This document shows, piece after piece, positions 7,369 to 17,565 of a DNA stretch of 64,000 bases. The DNA is taken from assembly GCA_019358835.1 (NCBI GenBank), contig JAHHIH010000002.1, forward strand, positions 124,001-188,000, read 5' to 3'. The DNA is from Tildeniella torsiva UHER 1998/13D (lineage in GTDB: Bacteria; Cyanobacteriota; Cyanobacteriia; Phormidesmidales; Phormidesmidaceae). The notes under the pieces were generated by a model. That model was not told the origin of the DNA, did not search any database, and saw only the letters and a program-made list of their open reading frames with translations. Numbering within the stretch: the stretch's first letter is position 1; every line of letters starts with the position of its first letter. A program made the translations under genes and the position numbers.

Positions 7369-8274
7369 ATGACGTTAACTCGACGGTGGTTTGGCCAGGC
7401 CTGCCTGGGGGTAGCGACGGCGCTGGTGGCCGCGGCCTGCGGCGGTGGCGGTGGCGACAATGTGGTCAGCGTTGGCTCAAAAGACTTTACCGAGCAGCTG
7501 ATTATCGGCGAAATGTATGCCCTGGTGCTCGAAGAAAACGGTCTGACCGTTGAGCGCAAGCTCAACTTAGGGGGCACTCCGGTGGCCCAGGCTGCGATCG
7601 AGAGCGGCGAAATCGACCTTTACCCCGAGTACACCGGCACCGCGCTGCTGACGGTGCTCAAACTGCCGGTCAGCAGCGACCAGCAGGCCGTCTTCGACAC
7701 CGTCAAGCAAGAATACCAAGAGCAATTTAACCTGGTGTGGCTCGACCCCTCGCCGATGAACAACACCCAGGCCCTGGCCATGACCGAGGAACGGGCCGAT
7801 GCCCTGGGTATTCGCACGATCTCTGACTTTGCTGCCCAGGCCAGCAACCTAACACTGATTGGGCCACCCGAGTTTGAGGTGCGCGAAGATGGTCTGCCCG
7901 GTCTGCAAGCGGCCTACGGCAATTTTTCGGTCAAAGAATACAAGGCTGTAGATGCGGGCCTGCGCTATAAGGGGCTGGTGGATGGCGAAGCCGATGTGGC
8001 GGTGGCCTTTGGTACCGACGGCGAAATCAGCGCCTTCAACTTAGTGGTGCTCGAAGATGACGAGGGGCTGTTTCCGCCCTACCAGGTGGCCCCCATTGTT
8101 AGCCAGGCGGCGCTAGATGCTAACCCTGCGATCGCGGAGGCTCTCAACCAGGTTTCGCCCCTGCTCAACGATGAGGTCATGCGCCAGCTCAACTACGAGG
8201 TCAGCGGCAACCAGCGCGAACCGGCAGACGTAGCGCGCGAATTTTTGGTCGATGCGGGCCTGGTTGCAGAATAG
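7369..8274 (+). CDS. Glycine betaine/osmoprotectant ABC transporter substrate-binding lipoprotein
   Basis: A substrate-binding protein of the OpuC/OsmX/ProX class, 301 residues from the ATG at 7369. The signal has MTLTRRWFG, a twin-arginine start, and ends LVAAAC with Cys24 as the lipid-modified residue. The mature start VVSVGSKDFTEQLIIGEMYAL and the later ESGEIDLYPEYTGTALLTVL are diagnostic of quaternary-amine binders. A longer GTG-started frame from 7324 would add 15 residues ahead of the signal and is less likely. The ATPase follows after 32 bases and the permease overlaps that. Transport of compatible solutes such as glycine betaine is the family role; the actual ligand is inferred. Confidence 0.93.
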   Translation: MTLTRRWFGQACLGVATALVAAACGGGGGDNVVSVGSKDFTEQLIIGEMYALVLEENGLTVERKLNLGGTPVAQAAIESGEIDLYPEYTGTALLTVLKLPVSSDQQAVFDTVKQEYQEQFNLVWLDPSPMNNTQALAMTEERADALGIRTISDFAAQASNLTLIGPPEFEVREDGLPGLQAAYGNFSVKEYKAVDAGLRYKGLVDGEADVAVAFGTDGEISAFNLVVLEDDEGLFPPYQVAPIVSQAALDANPAIAEALNQVSPLLNDEVMRQLNYEVSGNQREPADVAREFLVDAGLVAE

Positions 8275-8306
8275 CCTCTTGCCGAGTAGCCCCCTAACGA
8301 AAAGCC

Positions 8307-9266
8307 ATGAGCAACCTCCAGTTTGACGATGCTTCGCTGCGGTTTGCTGGGGGTGCTCGCCCGGCGGTAAACCGGGTGACTTGCCAGATCAACTCGGGCG
8401 AGATTGTGGTGATTTTGGGGCCTTCGGGCTGCGGCAAAACCACGCTGCTCAAGATGGTCAACCGCCTCTATGAACCCACGGGCGGCAGCATCTTTTTGGA
8501 TGGGGTGAATATTCGCAATCGGTCGGCGACGAAGCTGCGCCAGCAGATTGGCTACGTGATTCAGCAGTCGGGGCTGTTTCCCCATATGACGGTGGCCGAC
8601 AACGTGGCGGTGGTGCCCAGGCTGCTGGGCTGGCCCAAGCCTCAAATTCAGGCCCGCACAGATGAACTGCTGGAGTTGGTGAAGCTGTCACCGGGGGAAT
8701 TTCGCGATCGCTACCCCGCTCAACTTTCTGGCGGTCAGCAGCAGCGGGTGGGTATTGCTCGGGCGCTGGCAGGCAACCCTGCCATCATGCTGATGGATGA
8801 ACCCTTTGGAGCGATAGATGCGATCACGCGCACGGCCCTGCAAGACGAAATTTTGCGCCTCCAGGGCCAGCTCAAAAAGACGATTCTGTTTGTCTCCCAC
8901 GATGTAGAAGAGGCCCTGCGCCTGGCCGATCGCATTCTAATTATGCGGTTGGGCGAAATAGTGCAGTTTGACACTCCCTTTAACCTGCTGACCAAGCCCG
9001 CCGACGAGTTTGTGCACACTCTGCTGGGGGCCGACGACATGGTGCGCCAGCTGGGGCTGCTGCGGGTGGGGTGCGCCATGATGGCGCTGCCCCCCAACTA
9101 CAGCAACGGGCACAACCCCACTCTCTCCCATTTAGACAGCCTGCGGGATGCCCTGTCGCTGATTCTCAAGACTGGGGCACCGGCACTCACCGTGTTAGAA
9201 GAGGGCAACCCGGTGGGGCTGCTCACCCTCGACCACATCCGCGAGTCGGCGGTGAACGGGCGATGA
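8307..9266 (+). CDS. Osmoprotectant ABC transporter ATP-binding protein
   Basis: A 319-residue ABC ATPase with Walker A GPSGCGKTT (38-46), Q-loop VIQQSGLFPHMTV, signature LSGGQQQR, Walker B IMLMDEPFGAID and switch His in FVSHDVEEAL. After the ATPase core there is a further 90-residue tail with a single CBS-like segment (SLRDALSLILKTGAPALTVLEEGNPVGLLTLDHI). That is shorter than the paired CBS module of OpuA/OpuCA, which senses ionic strength. Its stop overlaps the permease start (ATGA at 9263-9266), so the two are translationally coupled. Confidence 0.95.
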   Translation: MSNLQFDDASLRFAGGARPAVNRVTCQINSGEIVVILGPSGCGKTTLLKMVNRLYEPTGGSIFLDGVNIRNRSATKLRQQIGYVIQQSGLFPHMTVADNVAVVPRLLGWPKPQIQARTDELLELVKLSPGEFRDRYPAQLSGGQQQRVGIARALAGNPAIMLMDEPFGAIDAITRTALQDEILRLQGQLKKTILFVSHDVEEALRLADRILIMRLGEIVQFDTPFNLLTKPADEFVHTLLGADDMVRQLGLLRVGCAMMALPPNYSNGHNPTLSHLDSLRDALSLILKTGAPALTVLEEGNPVGLLTLDHIRESAVNGR

Positions 9267-9895
9267 ACTACCTGCTGAGCAACCCCGGCGATGTGCTGAC
9301 CCTGCTGCTGCAACACCTGCGGATGACGGGAATTTCTTTGGGGATTGCGATCGCCCTATCCGTTCCCCTTGCCCTGCTGGTTTCGCGCCTGCGCTGGCTG
9401 GCGGTGCCCGTGCTGGGCGGGTTGGGGGTGCTCTACACCATCCCCAGCCTGGCGCTGATTATCTTTTTGGTGCCGCTGTTTGGCCTCAACGCCACCTCGG
9501 TGATTGTGGCAATGGTGCTCTACACCCAGGTGATTTTGGTGCGCAACCTGACGGTGGGCCTGGCGGGCATTAGCCCTGCCGTGCTAGAGGCGGCGCGGGG
9601 CATGGGCATGAGTGTGAGCCAGCGCTGGTGGCGGGTGCAGGTGCCGTTGGTGCTGCCGGTGTTTTTGGCGGGAGTGAGAATTGCGGCGATTGTGGCCATT
9701 GCGATCGCCACCATCGGAGCCAAGTTCAATGCCGGGGGCTTGGGCAAGCTGCTGTTCGACGGCATTCAGACCAATCGCTATGACAAGATTGTGGCAGGTG
9801 CGATCGCAGTTGCTGCATTAGCCTTGGTGATTAACGGACTGCTGCTGGCCCTAGAGCACTACGCTCAACCCCAACGACGGCTAAAGCGTGATTAA
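9263..9895 (+). CDS. Osmoprotectant ABC transporter permease
   Basis: The product is 210 residues from the ATG at 9263 (MNYLLSNPGDVLTLL). It has about five membrane helices and the EAA-type cytoplasmic loop at SPAVLEAARGMGMSVSQRWWRVQVPLVLPV, which docks on the ATPase. This is the OpuCB/OpuCD/ProW-like family. Only one permease gene is present, so the channel would be a homodimer. A frame open from 9071 lies inside the ATPase gene and is not the start. No second permease or regulator follows; the next 160 bases are AT-rich spacer. Confidence 0.94.
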   Translation: MNYLLSNPGDVLTLLLQHLRMTGISLGIAIALSVPLALLVSRLRWLAVPVLGGLGVLYTIPSLALIIFLVPLFGLNATSVIVAMVLYTQVILVRNLTVGLAGISPAVLEAARGMGMSVSQRWWRVQVPLVLPVFLAGVRIAAIVAIAIATIGAKFNAGGLGKLLFDGIQTNRYDKIVAGAIAVAALALVINGLLLALEHYAQPQRRLKRD

Positions 9896-10071
9896 GACGA
9901 CAGTGACGGCTGGCGAAGCCACTATCCGTATAATCCACCCTGGAAGGGCAGTTATATGGAAACTGTCGGCATAATAAGTTGTTAGCCAGTAGCAATAACA
10001 CGCTTATCTAATATAAGGTACTGCTATCCTCTAAGCTCAAGGGGAAAACTTACCACGCTTTGAAGGAAACT

Positions 10072-10950
10072 GTGCCTCAAATCCTATCTGGATTGACGTA
10101 CTATCACGCTGATGTGTTCAGTGCCCAACCACTGGCTGGAAATGGGCTTACAGTTTTTCCAACAAGTGAGCATCTTTCCTCAGACACGATGCTTCAACTT
10201 ACTCAGGAAATGCGTCAGTTTGAAAGTATTTTCTTGATGGCAACTGATCAATCTTCTACTTATCATGCCCGAATTTTTACAATGGAGGAAGAGCTAGGGT
10301 TTGCTGGACATCCAGTGCTGGGGGCTGCCAGTGTTTTGCACTATCTATACACAGGCAATCAAACCGACGCTGATTGGAGTCTCATTCTGCCAGAAAAAGA
10401 GATTCACGTTAAGACAAAACAGCAAGGCGATTACTATACTGCGTTGATGAATCAAGGGCGTCCAACTTTAGGCAGAGCACTTACACTTGCTGAGAGCTTA
10501 CCTTTTCTACATGCACTCAATCTATCACTGGAGAATGTCACAAATAATTATCCATTACAAATGGTTTCAACTGGCTTGCCTTACCTCATTGTTCCAGTCA
10601 CTACTGGTCTTGCCCAAGCTCGTATTTTACATTCAAATTTTGAAGCATTACTTGGCACAATTGATGCCAAATTTGTCTATATTTTTGATGTCAACACTAA
10701 TGAGGGACGTACATGGGATAATGCTGGACTAGTAGAGGACATTGCAACTGGCAGTGCAGTAGGACCAGTAGGAGCCTATCTTGTCGAACATAGTTTGGCT
10801 CAGTATAACGAAACGGTGATTATCAATCAGGGCTGTTTTGTTGGGCGACCTAGCAAATTATCAGTGCGAGTTAGTAATCAGAATAAGCCAGACCTTGAAG
10901 TGCTTGTTAGCGGTGATGTTTACATTTTTGCTCAGGGTCAGATACTCTGA
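10072..10950 (+). CDS. PhzF-family isomerase/epimerase-like protein
   Basis: A PhzF-fold protein (diaminopimelate epimerase-like), about 292 residues. Typical landmarks are YHADVFSAQPLAGNGLTVF near the start, MRQFESIFLM with the conserved catalytic-type glutamate, GFAGHPVLGAASVLH and EDIATGSAVGPVGAYL. Family members isomerise small substrates in phenazine and other pathways; no phenazine genes are nearby. I prefer the GTG at 10072, because GAAGGA ends 4 bases before it; a TTG at 10060 is in the same frame. The gene is clearly more AT-rich than its 5' neighbours, hinting at transfer. It stands alone and ends before a 13-bp hairpin. Confidence 0.9.
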   Translation: MPQILSGLTYYHADVFSAQPLAGNGLTVFPTSEHLSSDTMLQLTQEMRQFESIFLMATDQSSTYHARIFTMEEELGFAGHPVLGAASVLHYLYTGNQTDADWSLILPEKEIHVKTKQQGDYYTALMNQGRPTLGRALTLAESLPFLHALNLSLENVTNNYPLQMVSTGLPYLIVPVTTGLAQARILHSNFEALLGTIDAKFVYIFDVNTNEGRTWDNAGLVEDIATGSAVGPVGAYLVEHSLAQYNETVIINQGCFVGRPSKLSVRVSNQNKPDLEVLVSGDVYIFAQGQIL

Positions 10951-11260
10951 ATACCCAAAAACTTTGTTCACCTAAGCAACATACTGGCTAACCCTTCAGC
11001 GCAGCGGACGGACAGAAACTGTTGATGAGGTTGCTGAAGTCATTCACCGCTGCTGGCTTTTGCCGTTATACAGCTTAATTTCCCATTGAATGTGGCAGTC
11101 TCTAAAGTCATTTATCAGTTGGGTTGAGGCACGAAATCCAACTGCGGCGTCTTATATTTGATTACGCCTTTCTACTTACTCAAAAAGCTTGCCTAAAATC
11201 ATCCCCAACCTCTCTTGGCAAGGGGTTGGGGATGATCGCTCAAAGCGTTAGTTGAGAAGT
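10951..11260. other. 310-base spacer with possible decayed coding remnant and a hairpin
   Basis: Frame-by-frame reading of 11000-11085 on the plus strand gives GRTETVDEVAEVIHRCW, weakly like the C-terminal end of a class V aminotransferase/cysteine desulfurase. It is too short to name. A hairpin at 11198-11236 closes the region. No intact gene is visible. Confidence 0.3.
11198..11236. terminator. 13-bp perfect hairpin between convergent genes
   Basis: ATCATCCCCAACC (11198-11210) pairs exactly with GGTTGGGGATGAT (11224-11236) across a 13-base loop. It lies between the PhzF gene (plus) and the 201-aa gene (minus). Confidence 0.6.
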
Positions 11261-11866
11261 CTAGCGAATCCCTAGGATCTCCAATTTGGCCTCAAGCAAA
11301 ATCGGACAGCTCGATAGAGGGTCAGCCCCTGGAAAGATCATATTCAGGTTGTACGCGCCAGTAATGGTGTATTCTCCCTCAGTCAGCTCAAAAACCTCTT
11401 CAAAGTCACCGCCACCAAAAGATCTGCTCTGCCCATTTTGGCTACTGTTGAATCGAATTTCTACCCCGCTGCCAGGAGAGTCGATGATGCCGCTCAAACG
11501 CACGGTAAGCGTTTTGCGAGGGGGCAAGTCAATCACCTGAAAACCCATCGAAATCCACTCTTCAACGATCGCCTGAGCTTGAATAGATGACCCATAGGGA
11601 ACGTCTACGTTGCCTTCGCTTTTAAATTGCAAAATGGTTTGAGACTGGCTTTCAAAACCATAGGATGAAGAAGTTTTGAGGCTAACCGAGATGGTGTCCT
11701 CGTCGCTGCCCTGCTGTAGATTGAGATGCCGCTCTAGGGGTCTAAACTGCTCGCTACTGTCGATGTTGTAAGACGATTGCAGGGGATCTCCCTGCCCGGT
11801 TCCTAAGAAAATACGTCCGTTGCGGTTGTCTGCCATGGGCATAACATTCAGCGTTGCAATAGTCAT
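11261..11866 (-). CDS. Unrecognised 201-residue protein, second gene of a two-gene unit
   Basis: I start this at the ATG at 11864-11866 (MTIATLNVMPMADNRNG), because AGGAG lies 7 bases upstream; the longer open frame runs into the neighbour without a site. The product has no signal peptide or membrane helix. It looks beta-rich: alternating polar/hydrophobic strands such as DTISVSLKTSSSYGF, QTILQFKSEGNVDVPYG, KTLTVRLSGIID and GEYTITGAYNLNMIFPG. There are many Ser/Gln/Asn. It begins 102 bases after the 569-aa gene ends, on the same strand. I do not recognise a family. Confidence 0.7.
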   Translation of the reverse strand: MTIATLNVMPMADNRNGRIFLGTGQGDPLQSSYNIDSSEQFRPLERHLNLQQGSDEDTISVSLKTSSSYGFESQSQTILQFKSEGNVDVPYGSSIQAQAIVEEWISMGFQVIDLPPRKTLTVRLSGIIDSPGSGVEIRFNSSQNGQSRSFGGGDFEEVFELTEGEYTITGAYNLNMIFPGADPLSSCPILLEAKLEILGIR

Positions 11867-11967
11867 GATCAATCTCCTGGTAGTAAGCGTGAAATGGATA
11901 GAATTGACGCAAGTTGGAACACAAATCTTTGGGCCGCAGGTGTCTATCAGCGGCGGGGGGCTTTGCC

Positions 11968-13677
11968 CTAGACGGCTACCGGCGATCGCGCCCAAGCCAC
12001 CACATCTACTCCCGTGGTCATAAAGGCCGTAAAGCTGCGACGAGTCACCGCTTGGGAAGTACCTTCAGCAGCAGTAAACTGGGCCGTTACGCGCTGGAGC
12101 ACCCGATTGGTATCAAAATCGCGAATATCTAAGGTGATTGATCCGGCGGGTACCAAGTCGGTCAGGGTGTGATGCGGCACGAATTTGGCCATCAACAGTT
12201 CGGGGTAGTATTTCCATCGACCGCCGACCAAAAGCCCTAAACCTCGCAGGGCACCCTTTTGCTCAGGGGGCAAAAATTTGATGCTTTGAAACTCCAAGAG
12301 CCCGATCGCATCGAACTGCTGACCGCCCGATGGGCTATCAACGAGTCTGACCAACAGCTTCGCCTTATTTTGATAGTTGCGCCAGCGATCGCCGGGTATC
12401 AGAATGTGCCCTAAGAGCGCTTCTGGATTAGCCTTAGCCATCACGGTACGCTGCTGATAGTGATAGGTTTGGCAGAGACTATTATCTACCGTTAGCGAGA
12501 CAAACCCATCGTAGTTAGGCTGTAGTGCTGGATCAGGAGTCCGGCGTAGGATAATGGATCGGCGGGTGGTTCCATTGTCGCCAACAGCATTTATCGTGTG
12601 GCTGTTGGGCTGGCTGAGGATCGTCAAATTTGCGATCGCACAGGCCCGATTTAAGTAACTTCTGAGTTGATCACTCTGCTGATCCAGTGGTTCATTCCAC
12701 TGAAAGACTGTCACCAACTCTTGAATGGGTTTTAGCGTTTTCCCAGCAAAATAATTGACCTGCACTAAAACTTGGCGAATTTCCTCTGGGATCTCTACTC
12801 GGCTGGCAGGACTTTGAGGGTAGGGAAAAATATTGATCAGCCACTGCTCAACTAGGTCAACAAACCCGCTTACTTCGGGCTCAAAGACGATTTTATAAAA
12901 CCAGTCTAGAAACTCTTGAGGAGTCATACGAACTTGTGAATCTAGCGGCGTAGCATAGTGCACTCGGTAAGCATCTAGCAAGATCTGCATGTAACGCAGC
13001 TGAATCAACAAAATAGAAGCGAATTTCTTCTCGATCTTCTGGTAAAAGACAATCAGATCAATATCTTTATTATCAGTAAATCCTTCTGTCTCCTGCATGG
13101 CCTGCTTTTGCCAAATATCAAACAGGCTAGCGTTTTCAGATGCCTTAGGCTGAATCAAGATAGACTTAATGCTCGTCATGCTTTCTTGGTGAATCAACTC
13201 TCCTTGGAGAATATTCTGAGCATGTTGATGGGCAATTTCCTGGGGAGTTTTGAGATCGGTTCTACCGAGAAATGGCCTGTGCATCCTTGGTAGTTCATAT
13301 TCAAAAAAATTATCTTCTAGCGTAACTTTTAGAAGCAGGTTGCTCTCGGAAGTGGTTAGGATGTTAGAATGAAGATATTTCACGCGGCTCTCAATTAGTT
13401 CGCTTAGCGCAAATACCCTTTCTTCTAAAACATCAATTCGTTGGTTTGTCTGAGATAGTTGTCTATCAAGAATATCTAATTTGTCTTCGGGAGGAAAATT
13501 TCCGGTGAATGCAATTGTGAAAATTAAATCTTGCCATTCTTCATAGGTTTTGTTTTCTAGTCGCGTTTTGCTCTGTGCCTTTTCGAGTAGAGCATCTTGA
13601 GCTTTTTCTCTGACTGACTCAGTGGCTTTTTCTGCTAGAGACTCAGCGATTCCGGAGGCAATTTCTTCGTAAAGCAT
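11968..13677 (-). CDS. Unrecognised 569-residue helical protein, first gene of a two-gene unit
   Basis: The N-terminus is strongly helical and amphipathic with coiled-coil character (EEIASGIAESLAEKATESV, EKAQDALLEKAQSK; then a heptad-like stretch at 66-95). The middle (about 130-330) is helical with Phe/Trp-rich segments. The last 200 residues look beta-rich (SIILRRTPDPALQPNYDGF, KAKLLVRLVDSPSGGQ, GSITLDIRDFDTNRVL). There is no signal peptide, no clear membrane helix and no nucleotide-binding motif. Base composition is more AT-rich than the flanking housekeeping genes. It is upstream of the 201-aa gene and probably transcribed with it. A helical N-terminus followed by a beta C-terminus occurs in pore-forming or injected toxins, but nothing here proves that. 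Confidence 0.7.
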   Translation of the reverse strand: MLYEEIASGIAESLAEKATESVREKAQDALLEKAQSKTRLENKTYEEWQDLIFTIAFTGNFPPEDKLDILDRQLSQTNQRIDVLEERVFALSELIESRVKYLHSNILTTSESNLLLKVTLEDNFFEYELPRMHRPFLGRTDLKTPQEIAHQHAQNILQGELIHQESMTSIKSILIQPKASENASLFDIWQKQAMQETEGFTDNKDIDLIVFYQKIEKKFASILLIQLRYMQILLDAYRVHYATPLDSQVRMTPQEFLDWFYKIVFEPEVSGFVDLVEQWLINIFPYPQSPASRVEIPEEIRQVLVQVNYFAGKTLKPIQELVTVFQWNEPLDQQSDQLRSYLNRACAIANLTILSQPNSHTINAVGDNGTTRRSIILRRTPDPALQPNYDGFVSLTVDNSLCQTYHYQQRTVMAKANPEALLGHILIPGDRWRNYQNKAKLLVRLVDSPSGGQQFDAIGLLEFQSIKFLPPEQKGALRGLGLLVGGRWKYYPELLMAKFVPHHTLTDLVPAGSITLDIRDFDTNRVLQRVTAQFTAAEGTSQAVTRRSFTAFMTTGVDVVAWARSPVAV

Positions 13678-13956
13678 GACCAGATTCCTAGGGTGTAGAT
13701 GGGGCTAACTCAGCCGCTTGATCATAATTTTCTAGGTTGCGAAGGCAGATTTAATTCTGAATTCACAACCATGCATTGATGCAGACGGCTGGGCTAAAGG
13801 GAGCTTCAAAAAGACTCCGTAGGATTACAGACGCCACTTGGTGATCTGGATCAGTGCCTCTGGTATGCCCAGGTCAATCTGAAGCTCAAACCCCCTACTT
13901 ATTAAGGGATTTATGCTGTTCAATAGAGATGAATAGGCTGACTCAGCTTGCTTAAA

Positions 13957-16752
13957 TTAGTCCTCTAAATCAGGCCGATTCGCCCCAGGTGCAGAAACTG
14001 ATTCAGACCGGTTAGCCTCTCGGAAATCGCGGCTATACTCTGCCTGCTGCTGAATTAGCTTGGCCACCAGCCCCGTCCAACCGGTTTGGTGACTAGCCCC
14101 TAGCCCTGCCCCATTGTCGCCATGGAAGTATTCGTAAAACAGCACGTAGTCGCGCCAGTATGGGTCGTTCTGCAAAGGGGCACTGTCGCCGTTAACGGGT
14201 CGGTTTTGCTGTAAATCTGGCTCAAAAATGGCGATTAGTCGCTGAGATAGCTCACTGGCGACATCCCACAGGTTCATCCAGTGTCCAGAGCCGGTGGGGC
14301 ACTCGACTTTGTAGTCGTCGCCCAGGTAGTGGTGAAACTTTTGCAGCGACTCAATAATCAAATAGTTGACCGGAAACCAGATCGGCCCTCGCCAGTTGGA
14401 GTTGCCGCCAAACAGCCCGCTGCTCGACTCGGCGGGTTCGTAGGCTACGCGGTACTCTTGGCCATCGACGTGGAAGCTGTAGGGGTGCTCAGCATGGTAT
14501 TTCGACAGGGCGCGAATGCCATAGGGGCTGAGGAATTCGGACTCATCCAGCAGTTTTTCGAGCAGGCGGCGGAGGCGATCGCGCGGTTCGACCTGGCCCA
14601 GGGTGGCGTAGCACAGGGCCAGCATGCGCCGTGCCCCAGTGCCCTTGGTTTCCATGCAGGCGACGTTGCGTTTAAGGTTGGGGCGGTTTTGAATGAACCA
14701 CTCCAGCCGCTCGGTAAAATTGGGCAGTTTTTCCAGGGTTTCGGGCTCCAGGGCCATGACCGCACAGAGGGGAATTAGCCCCACCATTGAGCGAATTTTC
14801 ATCTGGATGCGGTGGTCACGGGCTGGCCCTGGGCCGTCGCCATCGGGCAGGTGCAGCACGTCGTAAAAGAAACCATCCTCCTCATTCCACAGGCGGGTTT
14901 GATCGTCGCCGATGTGGTTCATGGCGTCGGCAATGTAGATAAAGTGTTCGAAGAATTTGGTGGCCATATCTTCGTAGACCGGGTTCTCCAGGGCCAGTTC
15001 CAGCGCCATCTCCAGCATGTTGAGGCAGTACATCGCCATCCAGCTGGTGCCGTCAGACTGCTCTAGGGTGCCGCCGGTGGGCAGCGGGGCGCTGCGGTCA
15101 AACACACCGATGTTGTCGAGGCCGAGAAAGCCGCCCTCAAACACGTTTTTGCCTTCAGCGTCTTTGCGGTTGACCCACCAGGTAAAGTTGAGCAGCAGCT
15201 TTTGAAAGACGCGTTCTAGAAAGGGGCGATGGTCTACGCTCGGCCCGGTCATCTTTTGGGCAATTTTGTACACCCGCCAGGTGGCCCAGGCGTGGACGGG
15301 CGGGTTGACATCGCCAAAAGCCCACTCGTAAGCGGGCAGCTGACCGTTGGGGTGCATATACCACTCCCGCGTCAGCATATCGAGCTGGTGCTTGGCAAAC
15401 TCGGGGTCAACCATAGCCAGGGGAATGCAGTGAAAGGCCAGATCCCAGGCGGCGAACCAGGGGTATTCCCACTTGTCAGGCATGGAGATGATGTCGGCGG
15501 TGTCGATGTGTCGCCAGTGGCGGTTGCGGCTGCGCCCCTCTGGCGGCTCTGGCATGGTGGTATCGCCCCTCAGCCACTGTTCCACTGAGTAGCGGTAGAT
15601 CTGCTTGCTCCAGAGGAGACCTGCGATCGCCTGCCGCTGAATTTGGCGCTGATTGTCACTCAGCTCAAAGGGGGTAAGGGCGGCGTAAAAGTCATCCGCC
15701 TCCTGCCGCCTGTCGCACAGAATTTGGTCAAAATCGGGGCCAAAGGGATGTTCTATAACAGGCTGATTTGTCAGCCGCAGGCGCACTGTCCGCCGCTCCC
15801 CTGGCCCGAGGGAAAGGGGATAGTGAGGCGAGACTTTGGTGCCCACCAAGTCAGGATTCACCGCATCTGTTTGCCCGTGAATCACGGCGTTGTGAATGCC
15901 GTCTTTGACGTAGGGGGAAGCATTTTTGCCCCCAAACACGGCGGTGTAGTTGGTCTCGTTCTCGGTGAAATAGAGTGGCAGGGTTTCATCGTCAGTCGAG
16001 TTTCCCTCGCAGTGGAGCCAGTAGTTCCCCAACGTGGGGTGGGATGCCTCCACAACGGCTCCCTCGTCAGGGGCAAACGACCTTTTGCCCCTACGTAACC
16101 TCGGCTTTTCTACCTCATCACCCCAGGCCCAGGTGTTGCGAAACCACAGGGTCGGCAGCAGGTGAATTGCGGCTGGCTCAGGGCCGCGATTGATGACTTC
16201 AATGGCAATCAGAATGTCTTCTGGCGTCGCCTTGGCGTATTCCACGAACACATCAAAATAACGGTTGTCGTCAAATACGCCGGTATCTAGCAGTTCGTAC
16301 TCGGGCTGGTCGCGCCTCCGCCGCTGGTTCTCGGCCACTAGATCGGCGTAGGGGTACTCGGCCTGGGGGTACTTGTAGAGAAACTTGAGATAGCTGTGGG
16401 TGGGGGTGCTGTCGAGGTAAAAGTACTGTTCCTTCACGTCTTCGCCGTGGTTGCCCTGGTCGCCGGTCAACCCAAACAGGCGCTCCTTGAGCACCGGGTC
16501 GTGGCCATTCCACAGGGCTAGGGCAAAGCAGAGCAGCTGCTGGTCGTCGCAGATGCCGCCCAGGCCATCTTCGCCCCAGCGATAGGCGCGGGCGTGGGAT
16601 TGTTGGTGAGAGAAATAGTTCCACGCCGCACCCGTGGCGCTGTAGTCTTCGCGCACGGTGCCCCACTGGCGATCGCTCAGGTATGGCCCCCACTTTTGCC
16701 ACGGCGTTTGCAATTCGTGGGTCGCTTTGAGGCGCTGGTGCTCTGGGGTCAT
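13957..16752 (-). CDS. GH63-like glycoside hydrolase (glucosidase, MGH1-type domain)
   Basis: A large 931-residue (alpha/alpha)6-barrel enzyme of the GH63 / mannosyl-oligosaccharide glucosidase-like group. The start [38 protein letters not shown] is characteristic, and the gene includes the usual [38 protein letters not shown] and [19 protein letters not shown] blocks. Bacterial members include glucosylglycerate and mannosylglycerate hydrolases; in cyanobacteria a compatible-solute or glycan turnover role is plausible but not proven. No signal peptide, so cytoplasmic. It is monocistronic and divergent from the TVP38-family gene with 96 bases between the starts. Confidence 0.88.
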   Translation of the reverse strand: MTPEHQRLKATHELQTPWQKWGPYLSDRQWGTVREDYSATGAAWNYFSHQQSHARAYRWGEDGLGGICDDQQLLCFALALWNGHDPVLKERLFGLTGDQGNHGEDVKEQYFYLDSTPTHSYLKFLYKYPQAEYPYADLVAENQRRRRDQPEYELLDTGVFDDNRYFDVFVEYAKATPEDILIAIEVINRGPEPAAIHLLPTLWFRNTWAWGDEVEKPRLRRGKRSFAPDEGAVVEASHPTLGNYWLHCEGNSTDDETLPLYFTENETNYTAVFGGKNASPYVKDGIHNAVIHGQTDAVNPDLVGTKVSPHYPLSLGPGERRTVRLRLTNQPVIEHPFGPDFDQILCDRRQEADDFYAALTPFELSDNQRQIQRQAIAGLLWSKQIYRYSVEQWLRGDTTMPEPPEGRSRNRHWRHIDTADIISMPDKWEYPWFAAWDLAFHCIPLAMVDPEFAKHQLDMLTREWYMHPNGQLPAYEWAFGDVNPPVHAWATWRVYKIAQKMTGPSVDHRPFLERVFQKLLLNFTWWVNRKDAEGKNVFEGGFLGLDNIGVFDRSAPLPTGGTLEQSDGTSWMAMYCLNMLEMALELALENPVYEDMATKFFEHFIYIADAMNHIGDDQTRLWNEEDGFFYDVLHLPDGDGPGPARDHRIQMKIRSMVGLIPLCAVMALEPETLEKLPNFTERLEWFIQNRPNLKRNVACMETKGTGARRMLALCYATLGQVEPRDRLRRLLEKLLDESEFLSPYGIRALSKYHAEHPYSFHVDGQEYRVAYEPAESSSGLFGGNSNWRGPIWFPVNYLIIESLQKFHHYLGDDYKVECPTGSGHWMNLWDVASELSQRLIAIFEPDLQQNRPVNGDSAPLQNDPYWRDYVLFYEYFHGDNGAGLGASHQTGWTGLVAKLIQQQAEYSRDFREANRSESVSAPGANRPDLED

Positions 16753-16848
16753 GGGGCAGAAGAGAGTTTGGTCTTCTCTAGGATGAGGCTTAATTCTGAG
16801 AATGACTTGAGGCTTACCCGGAAATCTTAACGCTAGGGCAAGGTAAAG

Positions 16849-17559
16849 ATGGTGGCCTCAACTGCCCTACCCCAGCCTTTGAAGAATTTCTGGCTACGTC
16901 CCAATGGCATTGCTCTGGCGATCGCGGTGGCCTGTGCTCTGGTGGCGGGTTGGCTGCTGCTTGAGCCCAGCCCCGATCTGCTCAACCCCACCGCGCTGAA
17001 GCCAACCCTTCAACAGATGGGGCCTTGGGGGCCAGTCACCTACATCGCTGTCCTTGCTCTATCGGTGGTGGTGAGCCCAGTACCGGGGGCACCCCTGGCA
17101 GTCGCCGCTGGCATGGTGTGGGGCATGCCCATGGCTGGCCTCTACAGTGTCATCGGCGGTTTTTTGGGGAGCTTAATTGCCTACTTTCTGGGTCGCACTC
17201 TGGGAAGTGCTGCTATTCGGGCGCTGACGGGTAAATCTATTTTCGTAGATGCGCACCGTGGCGAGCGGTATTTGGGCTGGCTGGTTTTCTTTAGCCGCCT
17301 GTTTCCGGTGCTGCCCTTCAATGGGGTGAGCTACGGAGCCGGAATGCTCAAGCTCTCGGTCAAGGTCTATGCGGTGGCCACGCTGCTGTGCATGATTCCC
17401 TCTACTTTTTTGTTGAGCTACGCGGGGGAGTCGTTCACCACTACCCTGCCGCAAAACGTGGCGATTTCACTGCTGCTGTTGCTGATGATGGTGGGTTTGC
17501 CCTGGCTGGCCCACCGCTACAACTGGTTTGGCTTTCGCGACATCATTCGGATTGAATGA
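16849..17559 (+). CDS. TVP38/TMEM64 family membrane protein
   Basis: A 236-residue polytopic protein of the SNARE-associated/DedA-like superfamily. The marker is [45 protein letters not shown] (about residues 77-121), followed by [21 protein letters not shown], which matches the family's re-entrant loop with arginine and proline. Relatives move or scramble lipids in the membrane. Six helices are predicted. It is single, divergent from the glycosidase, and ends before a hairpin shared with the convergent slipin gene. Confidence 0.9.
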   Translation: MVASTALPQPLKNFWLRPNGIALAIAVACALVAGWLLLEPSPDLLNPTALKPTLQQMGPWGPVTYIAVLALSVVVSPVPGAPLAVAAGMVWGMPMAGLYSVIGGFLGSLIAYFLGRTLGSAAIRALTGKSIFVDAHRGERYLGWLVFFSRLFPVLPFNGVSYGAGMLKLSVKVYAVATLLCMIPSTFLLSYAGESFTTTLPQNVAISLLLLLMMVGLPWLAHRYNWFGFRDIIRIE

Positions 17560-17565
17560 TGTGTT

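Noticed and set aside
9071-9262. Extended N-terminus of the permease
   Set aside because: It overlaps the ATPase gene in another frame; the ATGA overlap at 9263 gives the natural start and a family-like N-terminus.
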